Positions 49,876 to 59,269 of a DNA stretch of 64,000 nucleotides are shown here, in pieces (the first letter of the stretch is position 1; each line of letters begins with the position of its first letter). The DNA lies in NCBI RefSeq assembly GCF_014750655.1, contig NZ_JABBXD010000005.1, positions 124,001 to 188,000 on the forward strand, given 5' to 3'. Source of the stretch: Salinimonas profundi (GTDB taxonomy: Bacteria > Pseudomonadota > Gammaproteobacteria > Enterobacterales > Alteromonadaceae). The position numbers were made by a program, and so were the translations under genes. A model generated the notes under the pieces. That model was not told the origin of the DNA, did not search any database, and was given only the letters and a program-made list of their open reading frames with translations.

Positions 49876-50421
49876 CTACCAGTTCTTATGGTGGTTGGCT
49901 TCTTTTGTTAACAGCAGCACTTCCGTGTTGGCTACCCTGTCCTGCAACGACTGCTTATTTTTAAAATCAATAAGCACCAGCAGGGTACCCAGACCACCTA
50001 AAGCACAAATCAGCCGCAGGACCAGCCTGCTCCAGGTCATTGGTGCGTCGGTGGTTGAGTAAATGCGCAGTCGCCATGCGCGCATGCCCAGGGTTTGCCC
50101 CCCTTTTTTCCAGAACCAGAGGAAGAATCCGGCTATCCACGCCCCAACCCACAATTGAATCACCAATTTGTAGCCCAAAGAAGCCTGGATCAGGTCTGCT
50201 GGTTCAGCGTATCCCCGCAGGTCAAGGATGCCATTTTTCAGCAAGATGACCAATGTAACGATTAACACAATGGCCGCGCACATTCCTACCGCTGTTGCGA
50301 CCAGCGTGTCATATACCATTGCCAGCAACCGGCGAAAGAAGGTCGCCCTTGGCATTATCTGCGGTTCGCTATCGTTAACCTGTTGTTTCTTTTGCTTATG
50401 TTTTTTCACAGCGCGTTCCAT
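49876..50421 (-). CDS. RDD family membrane protein
   Basis: A 181-residue inner-membrane protein with a lysine-rich N-terminus (KKHKQKKQQ) and three helices. The RDD landmarks are FFRRLLAMVYDTLVA, GQTLGMRAWRLRI and KQSLQDRVANTEVLLL. Convergent with lptG at 16 bases. RDD proteins are of unknown or varied function (some act as Na+/H+ antiporters). Confidence 0.85.
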   Translation of the reverse strand: MERAVKKHKQKKQQVNDSEPQIMPRATFFRRLLAMVYDTLVATAVGMCAAIVLIVTLVILLKNGILDLRGYAEPADLIQASLGYKLVIQLWVGAWIAGFFLWFWKKGGQTLGMRAWRLRIYSTTDAPMTWSRLVLRLICALGGLGTLLVLIDFKNKQSLQDRVANTEVLLLTKEANHHKNW

Positions 50422-50685
50422 TTAGTGGCGCTCATAGAATGACACAACTTAAAGCAGTCTGAAACAAACTTAGCGCAGTCAGCAATAAATACCATTTTCA
50501 TCATAACGTAAGCAATTTGTTATGCTTTTTCATTTTTTGCCTGCAGTTTACTGGCAAAGAGTTTGAAATAGCCAACTAGTGGCAGCGGGTAAGTTTTGAT
50601 AGCAGTTTATACACGGTAGGCAGCAATAATTCGGCGCCAGTTGCGCATCAATTAATCGAAAGGTGTGCTACACACCAAAAAAAGC

Positions 50686-50713
50686 TTGAGTGTCATTCGC
50701 ACATCGCTATAAT
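50686..50713 (+). promoter_or_regulatory. Sigma70-type promoter of tRNA-Leu
   Basis: TTGAGT (50686-50691), a 16-base spacer and a perfect TATAAT (50708-50713), 28 bases before the tRNA. The rest of 50422-50685 shows no gene. Confidence 0.8.
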
Positions 50714-50741
50714 GCAAAGCACATCGACCCACGTCGACAAT

Positions 50742-50826
50742 GCCAGTGTGATGGAATTGGTAGACATGACGGATTCAAAATCCGTTGCCTTCGGGCGTGG
50801 CGGTTCAAGTCCGCCCACTGGTACCA
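50742..50826 (+). tRNA. tRNA-Leu (anticodon CAA)
   Basis: An 85-base type II tRNA with encoded CCA. The acceptor GCCAGTG pairs with CACTGGT (one G-U), the D-loop region is AATTGGTAGACA, the anticodon loop is TTCAAAA with CAA at 50776-50778, there is a long variable arm (GCCTTCGGGC), and the T arm has GGTTCAAGTCC. It reads UUG codons. Its 3' part is repeated 5.3 kb downstream, marking it as an integration site. Confidence 0.97.
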
Positions 50827-50859
50827 CTCTTTTCACGTCTACAGAAAAGAGAAAAATAA

Positions 50860-50882
50860 GCCGACGCAAGTCGGTTTTTTTG
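50860..50882 (+). terminator. Terminator of tRNA-Leu
   Basis: CCGAC-GCAA-GTCGG followed by seven T, 34 bases after the tRNA CCA end. Confidence 0.85.
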
Positions 50883-50898
50883 TGACTGCTTATACGAA

Positions 50899-50950
50899 AA
50901 TCGCCACACCCCGGCGTGACGCTCGAGTGTCGGGCCAGCGGCTGGCGATT
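50899..50950. repeat. Palindromic (REP-like) element beside the tRNA
   Basis: AATCGCCA (50899-50906) is the inverse of TGGCGATT (50943-50950) around an imperfect GC-rich dyad. A variant of its right arm (CGAGTGTCGGGCCAGCGGCTGG here, CGAGTGTCGGCCC... there) interrupts the downstream tRNA copy at 56063-56097. Confidence 0.55.
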
Positions 50951-51005
50951 CAATATGCCGTATTTTAAGGACACAGAAAGTGTTTAGGTAATTCAGGCCT
51001 TTCCG

Positions 51006-53573
51006 CTAAGCGCTTAAGCTCGCTTTTAAAAATGTAGCTGTGGCGCTGTCCTTAGCATTAGCAACTTTCTCTGGTGTACCTTGAGCAACTATCCGGCCTC
51101 CCTCACCGCCCGCGCCCGGCCCCATGTCTATAATGTGGTCGCAAGCTGCAGCCACCTGCATATTATGCTCAACCATCACAACCGTGTTTCCACCTTCAAC
51201 TAACTTTGCTAAATGCTGCATAAGTAACGCTGTGTCTGAAAGATGCAAACCTGTTGTAGGCTCATCGAGCACGTAAAGGGTGTTGGAGTTTTGCGCGCGT
51301 TTAAGTTCTGACGCCAGTTTAATTCGTTGCGCCTCACCGCCCGACAACTCGGTAGCACTTTGACCCAAGGTTAGATAGCCAAGCCCTACGTTCATTACTG
51401 TTTGAAGTCCGCGTGTAATAACCTGATTAGTTTCAAATACGGGTATTGCCTGTTCAACTGTAAGCGACAATATATCGGCGATGGAGCGCTCGTTGTAGCG
51501 AACTTCCAATACTTCATTGTTATAACGCTTACCGTTACAAACGGTGCAGGGTGAATAAACGCTCGGCATAAACAGTAGTTCTACTGATACCACACCCAAC
51601 CCTTCACAATTAGAGCACCGCCCTTTTGCGACGTTGAATGAGAAGTGACCTGCATCGTATCCACGAGTCTTTGCTTCCTGTGTTGATGCAAATAAGCTTC
51701 TGATCTGATCATATATTCCGGTATAGGTTGCCAAAGTTGAGCGCGGGGTTCTACCTATGGGCGATTGATCTACCACAACTATTCGGCTTAACTGATCAAT
51801 CCCAGCATCGATAAAACCTTGTTTCGGTGTCGTGTCTTGTGCAAAAAGCGAGCTGGCGTCAGTGAGCACCTCCTTAGCATCTCTTGTTTTTTTTGTTTCT
51901 TTCGCTTTTTTCTCATCTTTCACAGCAGTGTTTAAACCGTCTTTAACTAGTTCAACCAGCGCTTGGCTAATCAAACTCGATTTTCCTGAACCAGAAACCC
52001 CAGTTACACACGTCATCACACCAAGAGGAATATCCACAGAGACATGATTGACATTATTTATCGACACATCATTAAGGCGCAATAACTCAATTGGCTTACG
52101 CTTAGAGCGAGTACAAAGTGCTCTGTTGTTAAAAACATATTCTGCAGTAGCTGAGCTTTTCTCGCCTACCAATTTATTAGCTGGACCACTGTAAACAAGC
52201 TCTCCTCCGTTAATACCTGCTCCAGGTCCAACGTCCACTACCCAATTCGCGCCTTTGATGACGTAAGGGTTGTGCTCAACAACAAGCAGCGAATTTCCAG
52301 AAGCAGTAATATTGTGAAGCGCGTCAATAAGTGCTTCTACATCGCGAGGATGAAGCCCTGATGAAGGTTCATCCATGACAAACATCACACCAAACAACTT
52401 TGATTTTAGCTGCGTTGCCAGGCGCAGTCGCTGCAGCTCACCTACAGAGGTACTTGTAGTGCTTCTATCTAACGAAAGGTAATGAAGACCCAGCGCAATT
52501 ATCGGCTTTAGTCTTTCAACAATGTCGCCCGTTATACTTTGTATAACTTTGCCCCGCTCTGAGGTATCGCCTTCGACCGAGTGTTGCAACGCCTTAAGCT
52601 TTTCATAAACACTTTGTAGTGACAGCCTTGAAAAATCGATAATATCTAAACCATCAATTTTAACAGCCAGTGCCTTTTGCTTAAGCTTTTTACCCCGACA
52701 AACCGGGCATGTTTCAACAGAAATGAAAGGGGTTATTCGTTGCTTCATTTTCTCATTTTGAGACGTTTTGAAAGTATCGAGTACATGACGTCGTGCGCTT
52801 ATAAACTTCCCATTGTAACTTGCAGGTTCTTTCTCTTTTCGTGCTTTACGAGTTTGCTCTAGATTATAATTTCGATATGCTGGCACCTGTGGCATTTCAT
52901 CAGTAAATAAGATCCAATCTCGTGTTTTTTTCGGTAGCTCTCGCCACGGAATATCAACGTCGATATCAAGGGAAAGCAGCACCCTAACGAGGTTTTTCCC
53001 TTGCCATGCTCCAGGCCACGCAGCTACAGCTCCTTCACGTATAGTAAGGTTAGCGTCGGGCACTAAGCGATGGGCTTGAGTGTCAAAAACTTTGCCAATA
53101 CCGTCACAGTGTTTGCATGCACCGTCAGGCGTATTAGGAGAAAACCCGTCTGCATAGACAATACTTTGACCTTCGGGATAATCGCCGGCACGTGAATACA
53201 GCATGCGCAGACTGTTAGAAAGCGTAGTGATACTTCCAACTGACGAGCGAACAGAAGGGGCACCGCGACGTTGATGAAGACCTACCGCGGGCGGTAGACT
53301 CTCAATAGCATCTACATCAGGCTTTTCTACCTGCTCTATTAAGCGCCTGGCATAGGGAGATATAGAATCTAAATAGCGATGCTGAGCTTCCGCATATAGC
53401 GTACCGAAAGCCAAAGAAGACTTACCGGAACCAGACACCCCCGTAAATACCACCACTTCATTTCGAGGTATATCAATATTGATGTTTTTTAAGTTGTGTA
53501 CACGAGCTCCGCGTACCTGAATATGTCCTTCGTTTTCTTGCCCTTGATTCTTTTGCCTTTCACTATTTTGCAC
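51006..53573 (-). CDS. UvrA-like ABC ATPase (UvrA2 / drug-resistance type)
   Basis: An 855-residue tandem ABC ATPase of the UvrA superfamily, shorter than UvrA1 (~940). Two Walker A motifs (VFTGVSGSGKSSLAFG ~46; TCVTGVSGSGKSSLISQ ~530), zinc modules with CKHCDGIGK, CPVCRGKKLKQ and CSNCEGLGV/CTVCNGKRY, and a canonical second signature ELSGGEAQRIKLA; the first is TSVGELQRLRLA. The reduced N-terminal insertion suggests loss of the UvrB-binding domain, as in UvrA2 and the DrrC proteins that protect against DNA-intercalating drugs. The start is GTG. It lies inside the tRNA-Leu-flanked segment and is visibly more AT-rich than the core genes. Confidence 0.85.
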   Translation of the reverse strand: MQNSERQKNQGQENEGHIQVRGARVHNLKNINIDIPRNEVVVFTGVSGSGKSSLAFGTLYAEAQHRYLDSISPYARRLIEQVEKPDVDAIESLPPAVGLHQRRGAPSVRSSVGSITTLSNSLRMLYSRAGDYPEGQSIVYADGFSPNTPDGACKHCDGIGKVFDTQAHRLVPDANLTIREGAVAAWPGAWQGKNLVRVLLSLDIDVDIPWRELPKKTRDWILFTDEMPQVPAYRNYNLEQTRKARKEKEPASYNGKFISARRHVLDTFKTSQNEKMKQRITPFISVETCPVCRGKKLKQKALAVKIDGLDIIDFSRLSLQSVYEKLKALQHSVEGDTSERGKVIQSITGDIVERLKPIIALGLHYLSLDRSTTSTSVGELQRLRLATQLKSKLFGVMFVMDEPSSGLHPRDVEALIDALHNITASGNSLLVVEHNPYVIKGANWVVDVGPGAGINGGELVYSGPANKLVGEKSSATAEYVFNNRALCTRSKRKPIELLRLNDVSINNVNHVSVDIPLGVMTCVTGVSGSGKSSLISQALVELVKDGLNTAVKDEKKAKETKKTRDAKEVLTDASSLFAQDTTPKQGFIDAGIDQLSRIVVVDQSPIGRTPRSTLATYTGIYDQIRSLFASTQEAKTRGYDAGHFSFNVAKGRCSNCEGLGVVSVELLFMPSVYSPCTVCNGKRYNNEVLEVRYNERSIADILSLTVEQAIPVFETNQVITRGLQTVMNVGLGYLTLGQSATELSGGEAQRIKLASELKRAQNSNTLYVLDEPTTGLHLSDTALLMQHLAKLVEGGNTVVMVEHNMQVAAACDHIIDMGPGAGGEGGRIVAQGTPEKVANAKDSATATFLKASLSA

Positions 53574-53843
53574 CTATTCACCTATTTCGTTTTGGGATTG
53601 CAATTAGCAGTCCTACCTTATTGCATAAAAAGCCATGGGATGTATCAATATGTGAATACTAGGGCTTTTTTTCGATCAATTATTGACGCTGCGACTGGCT
53701 TCACTCTTAAAGCGATACTATTTATGGTGCTAAACACTTCAGTATTTCGCCTTCGATGTGCTCTCAACCCAATGGTTTGGTTCTGATGATTTCAATACGG
53801 CTATCTCGGCAATAGGCCACTTTGTCGGAGTCATGCTCGTTAC

Positions 53844-55541
53844 TTAAGAAGAACAGCTATAATGAACGACACCCCCTGCGTGCATAAATTCATCAGGCCG
53901 CAAGCAGTAGTATTTTTCTTCCATAGCTTGTGATTGTTCATCATAAGGTGCACAAAGCACCTGCTGTAATTCACCAAGTAGCGATGTATCCTGCTTTTCT
54001 GCCTGCTGATAAGCTGGCACCACTAGCCACTCTCGCATGGTGTATTTAGGATTTACACGCTTCATTTTTGTAGCAACACTGTTGCTGTCTGGGGTATGAA
54101 GAGCACGTTTGCGCCAAGTTGCTAACCAGCCATTCCAGTCACTAAGAAGAGCCTTGCTGACGGGTTTGTAAAAACTCTTGCTTGTAGCTGCGATGTCGTC
54201 GGGCAGTTGGGACAGTTCACGAAAGAATATCGTATAATCTACAGGCGTGCGCGCCATAAGCTGCCAAAGAGACATCAGCAATTCGCTATCGTATTCAGCG
54301 AGTCCAAGTTTCGCTGCCCACATGGTATTGAGCTTTTCTTCCATGATAGCTGGAAACCCATTAAGCACCGCCTCGAGCGCTGATATGTCTTCATTGGATT
54401 TTGACAATAGTGGAGCCACCGCTTGGCAGAACATCTCAAAATTTTTAAAAGCTGCGGCTGGTTGATTGAAAAACGAAAAGTGCTGGCCACCACCGGTCCA
54501 TGGCTGAAACTTCGGGTCAAAGATTTCACAAAAACCGAATGGGCCGTAATCCAACGTAAACCCACCCACAGCACAATTGTCACTATTGAAATTCCCCTGG
54601 CAATACCCTACGCGGATCCAGTTAGTTACCAACGACGTCAGGCGATCGCAAAAGGCTTCGGCCAGTTGCAGAACCTGTGCTGCTAAAGGTTGGGTAATAT
54701 CAATCTCATTTATGTATTCACGCTCTATAAGATGACGGACAATCTGTTCCAGCTCTTTCATAGCATCAGGATGCTCATGACTGCGAGCGCGACGGCCAAA
54801 CAGCTCTAGTTGCCCCACCCGTAAAAATGAAGGCGCGACTCGGGTTGTTATGGCAACCGGATTAGACACCAGAATTTCAGGATCAACAGATGTTGAGCCT
54901 TCCAGATACCATGGCCGTTCCACTGTGTCGGTTTTTGACATGATCAAGCTCAGTGAACGCGAAGTGGGCACCCCAAGCGCATGCATAAACTCTTGGGCCA
55001 GAAATTCGCGCACGCTGGAGCGCAATACTGCACGACCGTCGGCACCGCGGCAATAGGGTGTACGTCCGCCGCCTTTAAGCTGCATTTCCCAGCGCTGTCC
55101 ATTAGCCACCAGCTCTACAACCGACATCGCCCGGCCGTCACCATAGCCATTACCGGTCTGAAACGGACACTGCTGAATATACTCTGTCCCATAAATTGAC
55201 AACGCATAGCCTGTTGCCCAGCCCACCCGTTTCATTGGCTCAGGCAGCTGCGTCATATCCCCCGAAAAAAGCCGGATAAATGCACCGGAATGCGCCAGTT
55301 CATTGCTTAGCCCCAGTTCATCAAACAAAGTTTGACTGTGAGAAAGGTAGACCGGATTATTCAGGGGAGTCGGAGTTACAGGAACATAGTGGCCAGAAAA
55401 CACCTGCCTTGCATTGTGGTCAGCGCCGTCCTCGGTAGACTGAGGATCGGGGGTTAACGCTGTTAACAGGGAATAATCTGTTAGGCGCGCAAAGTCATGA
55501 AGATCAGATATCTCAGCTGTGTTTGATTGTGTCTCTGTCAT
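53844..55541 (-). CDS. selO: Protein adenylyltransferase SelO (YdiU)
   Basis: Pseudokinase-fold enzyme that transfers AMP to Ser/Thr/Tyr of target proteins in redox homeostasis. 565 residues. Landmarks: [20 protein letters not shown] (inverted nucleotide-binding site), [39 protein letters not shown], and the C-terminal SCSS, where the selenocysteine of animal homologues is Cys. The ATG overlaps the stop of a short upstream ORF (ATGA). It is the second gene of the tRNA-Leu-bounded segment. Confidence 0.93.
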   Translation of the reverse strand: MTETQSNTAEISDLHDFARLTDYSLLTALTPDPQSTEDGADHNARQVFSGHYVPVTPTPLNNPVYLSHSQTLFDELGLSNELAHSGAFIRLFSGDMTQLPEPMKRVGWATGYALSIYGTEYIQQCPFQTGNGYGDGRAMSVVELVANGQRWEMQLKGGGRTPYCRGADGRAVLRSSVREFLAQEFMHALGVPTSRSLSLIMSKTDTVERPWYLEGSTSVDPEILVSNPVAITTRVAPSFLRVGQLELFGRRARSHEHPDAMKELEQIVRHLIEREYINEIDITQPLAAQVLQLAEAFCDRLTSLVTNWIRVGYCQGNFNSDNCAVGGFTLDYGPFGFCEIFDPKFQPWTGGGQHFSFFNQPAAAFKNFEMFCQAVAPLLSKSNEDISALEAVLNGFPAIMEEKLNTMWAAKLGLAEYDSELLMSLWQLMARTPVDYTIFFRELSQLPDDIAATSKSFYKPVSKALLSDWNGWLATWRKRALHTPDSNSVATKMKRVNPKYTMREWLVVPAYQQAEKQDTSLLGELQQVLCAPYDEQSQAMEEKYYCLRPDEFMHAGGVVHYSCSS

Positions 55542-55810
55542 CGTGGATACTCTTTATGTTCTACACATTGTTGGATAGATACGGAACATCCTCCCTCGAA
55601 GACGTTATCGATTAACGAGTGTATTTTCCAGCCCTGAGCAGATTGAATTAATTGGAAGCTGTTGGGTACCGCAATGGCTGATGTGGTTATCCCGTTAAAA
55701 CACATAAGGCATTCATACGGCAGTAGGACCCATAGTCCGCTTACTCCCGTTAGCCTGAGCCCGGTGTAACTGCGTTGACGCGGTAAACTGAGACAACAAC
55801 TCAGCACCAT
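55538..55810 (-). pseudogene. Possible remnant of an NTF2-like domain gene upstream of selO
   Basis: A 90-codon ORF whose last ~45 residues (NSFQLIQSAQGWKIHSLID) match the C-terminal strand-turn-strand of nuclear-transport-factor-2-like proteins, while the N-terminal half does not look like the rest of such a fold. It overlaps the selO start codon, so an upstream coupled gene may have been truncated. Weak: one short segment supports it. Confidence 0.35.
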
Positions 55811-55920
55811 CGTTGGCCCATTATGCCTCTTTATGGATGTGACCGTACAATCTGGGTAGAACCCGTGTGAGGTGAGTTAGACTCACTTCCCAGGTTAAAT
55901 TGCAACCAAGCTATTGCTAT

Positions 55921-55960
55921 CAAGCACATTGTATTTGCAACATCAAAAACAATGTGCTTG
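55921..55960. repeat. Perfect 12-bp inverted repeat near the island scar
   Basis: CAAGCACATTGT (55921-55932) is the exact inverse of ACAATGTGCTTG (55949-55960), loop 16 bases. A smaller dyad GTGAGT-TAG-ACTCAC lies at 55872-55886. They could be recombinase sites, a small RNA or a terminator; no gene overlaps them. Confidence 0.6.
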
Positions 55961-56033
55961 CGAAGAATTTGCAAAGTTTTTTAAAAAAAGAATTAACATA
56001 CTGATTTTGAGCAATAAAAATGCACACTAACTT

Positions 56034-56177
56034 TTCAAAATCCGTTGCCTTCGGGCGTGGCGTCCGAGTGTCGGCCCATCGCGTGGCGACCAGCCTAAAG
56101 TCCGCCCACTGGTATCACTCTTTTCACGTCTACAGAAAAGAGAAACAATAAGCCCACGCAAGTCGGTTTTTTTGTGT
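56034..56177 (+). repeat. Interrupted copy of tRNA-Leu 3' part and flank (attachment-site-like)
   Basis: Repeats 50774-50885. From the anticodon loop (TTCAAAATCCGTTGCC) to the end of the variable arm it is identical (56034-56062). A 35-base foreign piece then replaces GTTC (56063-56097), and identity resumes at AAGTCCGCCCACTGGTA, through the CACTCTTTTCACG flank to the terminator T run. CCA reads TCA and the terminator stem is broken, so no tRNA is made. Starting in the anticodon loop and running to the 3' flank is how tyrosine integrases leave att repeats. Confidence 0.85.
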
Positions 56178-56240
56178 CTGGACTTTATTGCTAAAGATGC
56201 GAAAAATGATTGTTCAATATTTGCTTATAAGACTTAGCCA

Positions 56241-57227
56241 CTACATAAATCGACGTTTAAATTCTGTTTTCCTGGCCTCAGGCTCCGCCTCTTTTAAGCC
56301 TTTGCACTTGTGTGCAGCATGCGCGTCCCATCCAAACGGCCATCGCTTGAATAGGTGCTGGTGACAGGCTGGGCAAGGCCGTTGATGGCTTGTTGCTGAG
56401 GCTTGCTCTATCGTCTTGGGCTGAAACGTTGTTCGTATATGTGCTGCTGGACGTCGTATTGGCTCAACATTTGGTATCCATATGGCATCCCCCTTCTGTG
56501 CATCACCAAAACAGATTCGGTCCTGCTCGGGCAAACTTGCTACCCAGGCTGCACTGTAGGCATCCACTTTGTCGTGCATCGGTCCCAGACATATCTTATC
56601 TACCTGCGCCCAATCACTCTCTGCCTTGGGCCAACCGGTGCAATGCGACATCGCAGACAGTTGACACTCTGCCTGATTCTTTTTGGTTTTGTGGATATTC
56701 GCCACACCTAACTGCTTGACTGTGGCGTGCGGGTAAACTTCTATGCATTCAGCTACTTTGCTCAGCCTTTCATTCAAAGCAAAACCTAGCAGCATAAATA
56801 TTTGGTGAGCATGTGGCAGATTCTGTATCGGCTTATTCGCTTCAAGATGAGCAATACCTTTTGCCTTAATCTTTTCAAAATCGTCTGAAGATGGTGTGGT
56901 ATAACAACTGATGCCGGCTTTATCTAGTGCCTGCTCTGCGACTCTGCGCTTTAGAAGGTTGTCTCGGGGATGAAGTGGTGAGTCGATGCCTATCCGAATA
57001 GGGTTCAAGTGAAATTCATCGCATATCGTTTCGATGTAGTTCGCGACATCGTTTGAAAACGCCATATTCACTTCGTCGTGCAGTGTTAAGACATTACCCA
57101 AACCTTTAGGGGGTTTTATTTGGTGATTAGCTAAGGGTATTGGCAACAGTCGCCCCTTTTCCTGACGACAAATCACTAATGGCAGATGCTTGCCTTTCGC
57201 ACAAGCGACATCAATACCAATAAACAC
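56241..57227 (-). CDS. DUF429 family protein with C-terminal zinc-finger-like tail
   Basis: A 328-residue protein. The N-terminal FIGIDVACAKGKHLPLVI and later GIDSPLHPR and KVDAYSAAWVA carry the spaced acidic residues of the DUF429 RNase H-like fold (predicted nuclease). The C-terminus adds CPACHQHLF...HAAHKCKG, a possible C2HC zinc finger. GTG start at 57227. It lies next to a restriction-type endonuclease gene in the accessory region; a role in defence or mobile-element biology is inference only. Confidence 0.7.
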   Translation of the reverse strand: MFIGIDVACAKGKHLPLVICRQEKGRLLPIPLANHQIKPPKGLGNVLTLHDEVNMAFSNDVANYIETICDEFHLNPIRIGIDSPLHPRDNLLKRRVAEQALDKAGISCYTTPSSDDFEKIKAKGIAHLEANKPIQNLPHAHQIFMLLGFALNERLSKVAECIEVYPHATVKQLGVANIHKTKKNQAECQLSAMSHCTGWPKAESDWAQVDKICLGPMHDKVDAYSAAWVASLPEQDRICFGDAQKGDAIWIPNVEPIRRPAAHIRTTFQPKTIEQASATSHQRPCPACHQHLFKRWPFGWDAHAAHKCKGLKEAEPEARKTEFKRRFM

Positions 57228-57360
57228 ATCCGTGTTTTCCTCGCCTCTCGCTCTATAGTTTGCACCACGCTACAAACAATACTACACAATTGGAATTAAT
57301 ACCCAATCAGGACATTGACTGAGTTAATATCAAATCATTATTGAACAAGGATGTTTGATT

Positions 57361-58119
57361 GTGCCTAGAAAGAATCCATCTTTTGCTGACCTTCTGCTTC
57401 AAGCGCCGTGGTGGGTATCCATTGTAACTGCAGCAATCACCTATTTTGTGATGGGCCATTTACTCCCCTCTACTGAGACCGACAACCCGATTATCAATAT
57501 GGTGTTTAAGGCGCTTGCTGTTCCTGCACCGCTTTTCACACTTTTCATATTACTCATCGCGCCTTTTTCGTTTTTCAATTCACGACGAAAGGCCAAGCAA
57601 CTAGATTCTCAAAAGAGTATTGAGACCATTCGACAACTGCACTGGCGCAATTTTGAAGAGCTAGTCGCAGAAGCATTTCGCAGACAAGGCTATCGAGTGG
57701 CAGAAGGCGGATTTGGTGCAGACGGTGGTATCGACCTTGAGTTGAGAAAAAACAAAGAATGGGTACTTGTTCAGTGTAAACAATGGAAAGCTCAAAAGGT
57801 AGGCGTGAGTGTAGTGCGTGAGATGTTTGGTGTACTGATAGCAAGTCATGCAGATAAGGTAATTGTTATTAGTTCAGGCCACTTTACTCAGCAGGCAATC
57901 GACTTCGCAGCTGGTAAATCTATCGTTTTACTTAGTGGAAAGGAGCTATTGTCTTTGGTTTATGACGTGCAAACGAAGCCCAAAATAGAACCTGAAAAAC
58001 AGATATCCTGTCCGCGTTGTGGTAGTGAGCTTGTAGAACGGCAAGCGAAGCGTGGCAACAAAGCGGGCAATATTTTCTTGGGCTGTGCTAACTTTCCCAA
58101 GTGCCGTTACACTAATTAG
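57361..58119 (+). CDS. Membrane-anchored Mrr-type restriction endonuclease with topoisomerase zinc ribbon
   Basis: About 252 residues: two N-terminal TM helices (WWVSIVTAAITYFVMGHLL; APLFTLFILLIAPFSFF), a PD-(D/E)XK nuclease domain of the Mrr_cat type (GADGGIDLELRKN ... VLVQCKQWK, with the D and QxK catalytic residues), and a C-terminal C4 zinc ribbon like that of topoisomerase I (CPRCGSELVERQ ... FLGCANFPKCRYTN). GTG 57361 is preferred, with AAGGA nine bases upstream; a TTG six bases earlier is in frame. Nineteen bases before the NYN gene, so likely co-transcribed. It probably cuts foreign or damaged DNA at the membrane. Confidence 0.85.
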   Translation: MPRKNPSFADLLLQAPWWVSIVTAAITYFVMGHLLPSTETDNPIINMVFKALAVPAPLFTLFILLIAPFSFFNSRRKAKQLDSQKSIETIRQLHWRNFEELVAEAFRRQGYRVAEGGFGADGGIDLELRKNKEWVLVQCKQWKAQKVGVSVVREMFGVLIASHADKVIVISSGHFTQQAIDFAAGKSIVLLSGKELLSLVYDVQTKPKIEPEKQISCPRCGSELVERQAKRGNKAGNIFLGCANFPKCRYTN

Positions 58120-58138
58120 TGTTATTAAGGAAAAAACA

Positions 58139-58894
58139 ATGAAAGACTTGGATGTTCATAAAAAAGTTGCTGTACTTATAGATGCCGATAATGCCCAGCT
58201 AGCGAGGCTTTCTGCAATTCTGGATGAGATTTCTGCCCACGGACACGTATTGATCAAACGAGCCTATGGTGATTGGTCGGCCGATACACTTAAAAACTGG
58301 AAGAAACCATTGAATGAGCTGGCGATTCAGCCCATACAACAGTTTGCCTATACCACCGGAAAAAATGCGACCGATGCATCGATGATAATTGATGCAATGG
58401 ATTTACTGTATACCGACCGCATTGATGCCTTTGCTCTCGTAAGCAGCGACAGCGATTTTACTAAGCTAGCATCCAGGCTTAGAGAGTCTGAGAAATTTGT
58501 ATTCGGTGTAGGAGAAAAGAAAACACCGGTATCCTTCAGAAACGCTTGTGATGATTTCGTTTTTACCGAAAACCTGGAAACAGCTCAGGCAAATAAAACA
58601 GAAAAAGCAGTGCCAGGTCCTGCTTCGGCCAGCTCTACAAATGGTGCTGAAGAGCTTATCCCGGCTTTTCTTAAAGCTTGGGAACTCTATCAGAACGAAG
58701 ATGGCTGGGTTAACGTTGGCCCTGCGGGTAGTTTCCTGAAACGCGCCAAGCCGGATTTCGACCCTCGCACTTATGGTGGAAAAAAGGTAACCGATGTCGT
58801 AGCTAGCTTACCGGTTGTATTTGAAATGTCTCGCCAGCGGGGAAAAGGAACGACAAGTATTGTGCGTTATCGTCCCAAAATGATTGCGATCTAA
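58139..58894 (+). CDS. NYN-domain RNase with OST-HTH/LOTUS domain (LabA-like)
   Basis: A 251-residue protein. N-terminal NYN (PIN-like) nuclease domain with the acidic residues spaced as in LabA/limkain: VLIDADNAQ (~13), TTGKNATDASMIIDAMDL, and SSDSDFTKLA. The C-terminal ~75 residues (LIPAFLKAWELYQ ... GGKKVTDVVASLP) form an OST-HTH/LOTUS RNA-binding domain. AAGGA lies about seven bases before ATG 58139, which was preferred over an in-frame ATG inside the previous gene. Probable RNA processing or degradation; with the Mrr-type neighbour it may form a defence module (inference). Confidence 0.87.
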   Translation: MKDLDVHKKVAVLIDADNAQLARLSAILDEISAHGHVLIKRAYGDWSADTLKNWKKPLNELAIQPIQQFAYTTGKNATDASMIIDAMDLLYTDRIDAFALVSSDSDFTKLASRLRESEKFVFGVGEKKTPVSFRNACDDFVFTENLETAQANKTEKAVPGPASASSTNGAEELIPAFLKAWELYQNEDGWVNVGPAGSFLKRAKPDFDPRTYGGKKVTDVVASLPVVFEMSRQRGKGTTSIVRYRPKMIAI

Positions 58895-59269
58895 CAGTTT
58901 CTTTTTAGCAGCTTTAAAAAAACATTACGTCTCCGCGGAAAATTATCGATTTCACTTGCAAGTTCCGATAGTTAAGGTAGTGCAACTTTCAAATCTGAGA
59001 ACGTTTTTGTAGTCTAAACAGGGGTGGCTTCAATAAAGCCCCGCGTCGCGGGATTATTTTCAGCGCCCGATAATCGTGCCCATGGCAATGCTTTTGTCTC
59101 AGTCGCTATTCAAAAGAGAATCCCGGTGCTTCAAAGGTGCCCGAGAACGGGTGTGGTGATATTGCGATGTATGTATAGAGCGATGCCCGGGCCAGTCATT
59201 AATTCAAACTTGAAAACTGAACCGGGCTGCGCTGTTACTTAGAGATTGAGCACATCCTAGATGTGACTT
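58895..59269. other. Gene-free stretch after the NYN gene
   Basis: I see no convincing gene. A hairpin at 59032-59060 (CCCGCG-T-CGCGGG inside AATAA...TTATT, with a T-rich tail) may terminate transcription from the left. Confidence 0.4.

Noticed and set aside
56034-56177. Second tRNA-Leu gene
   Set aside because: Lacks the 5' half, is interrupted in the T arm and ends in TCA, so it is a relic or att copy.
59024-59242. 72-codon ORF between the NYN gene and the 98-residue gene
   Set aside because: No ribosome-binding site and it runs through a terminator-like hairpin; composition is not protein-like.
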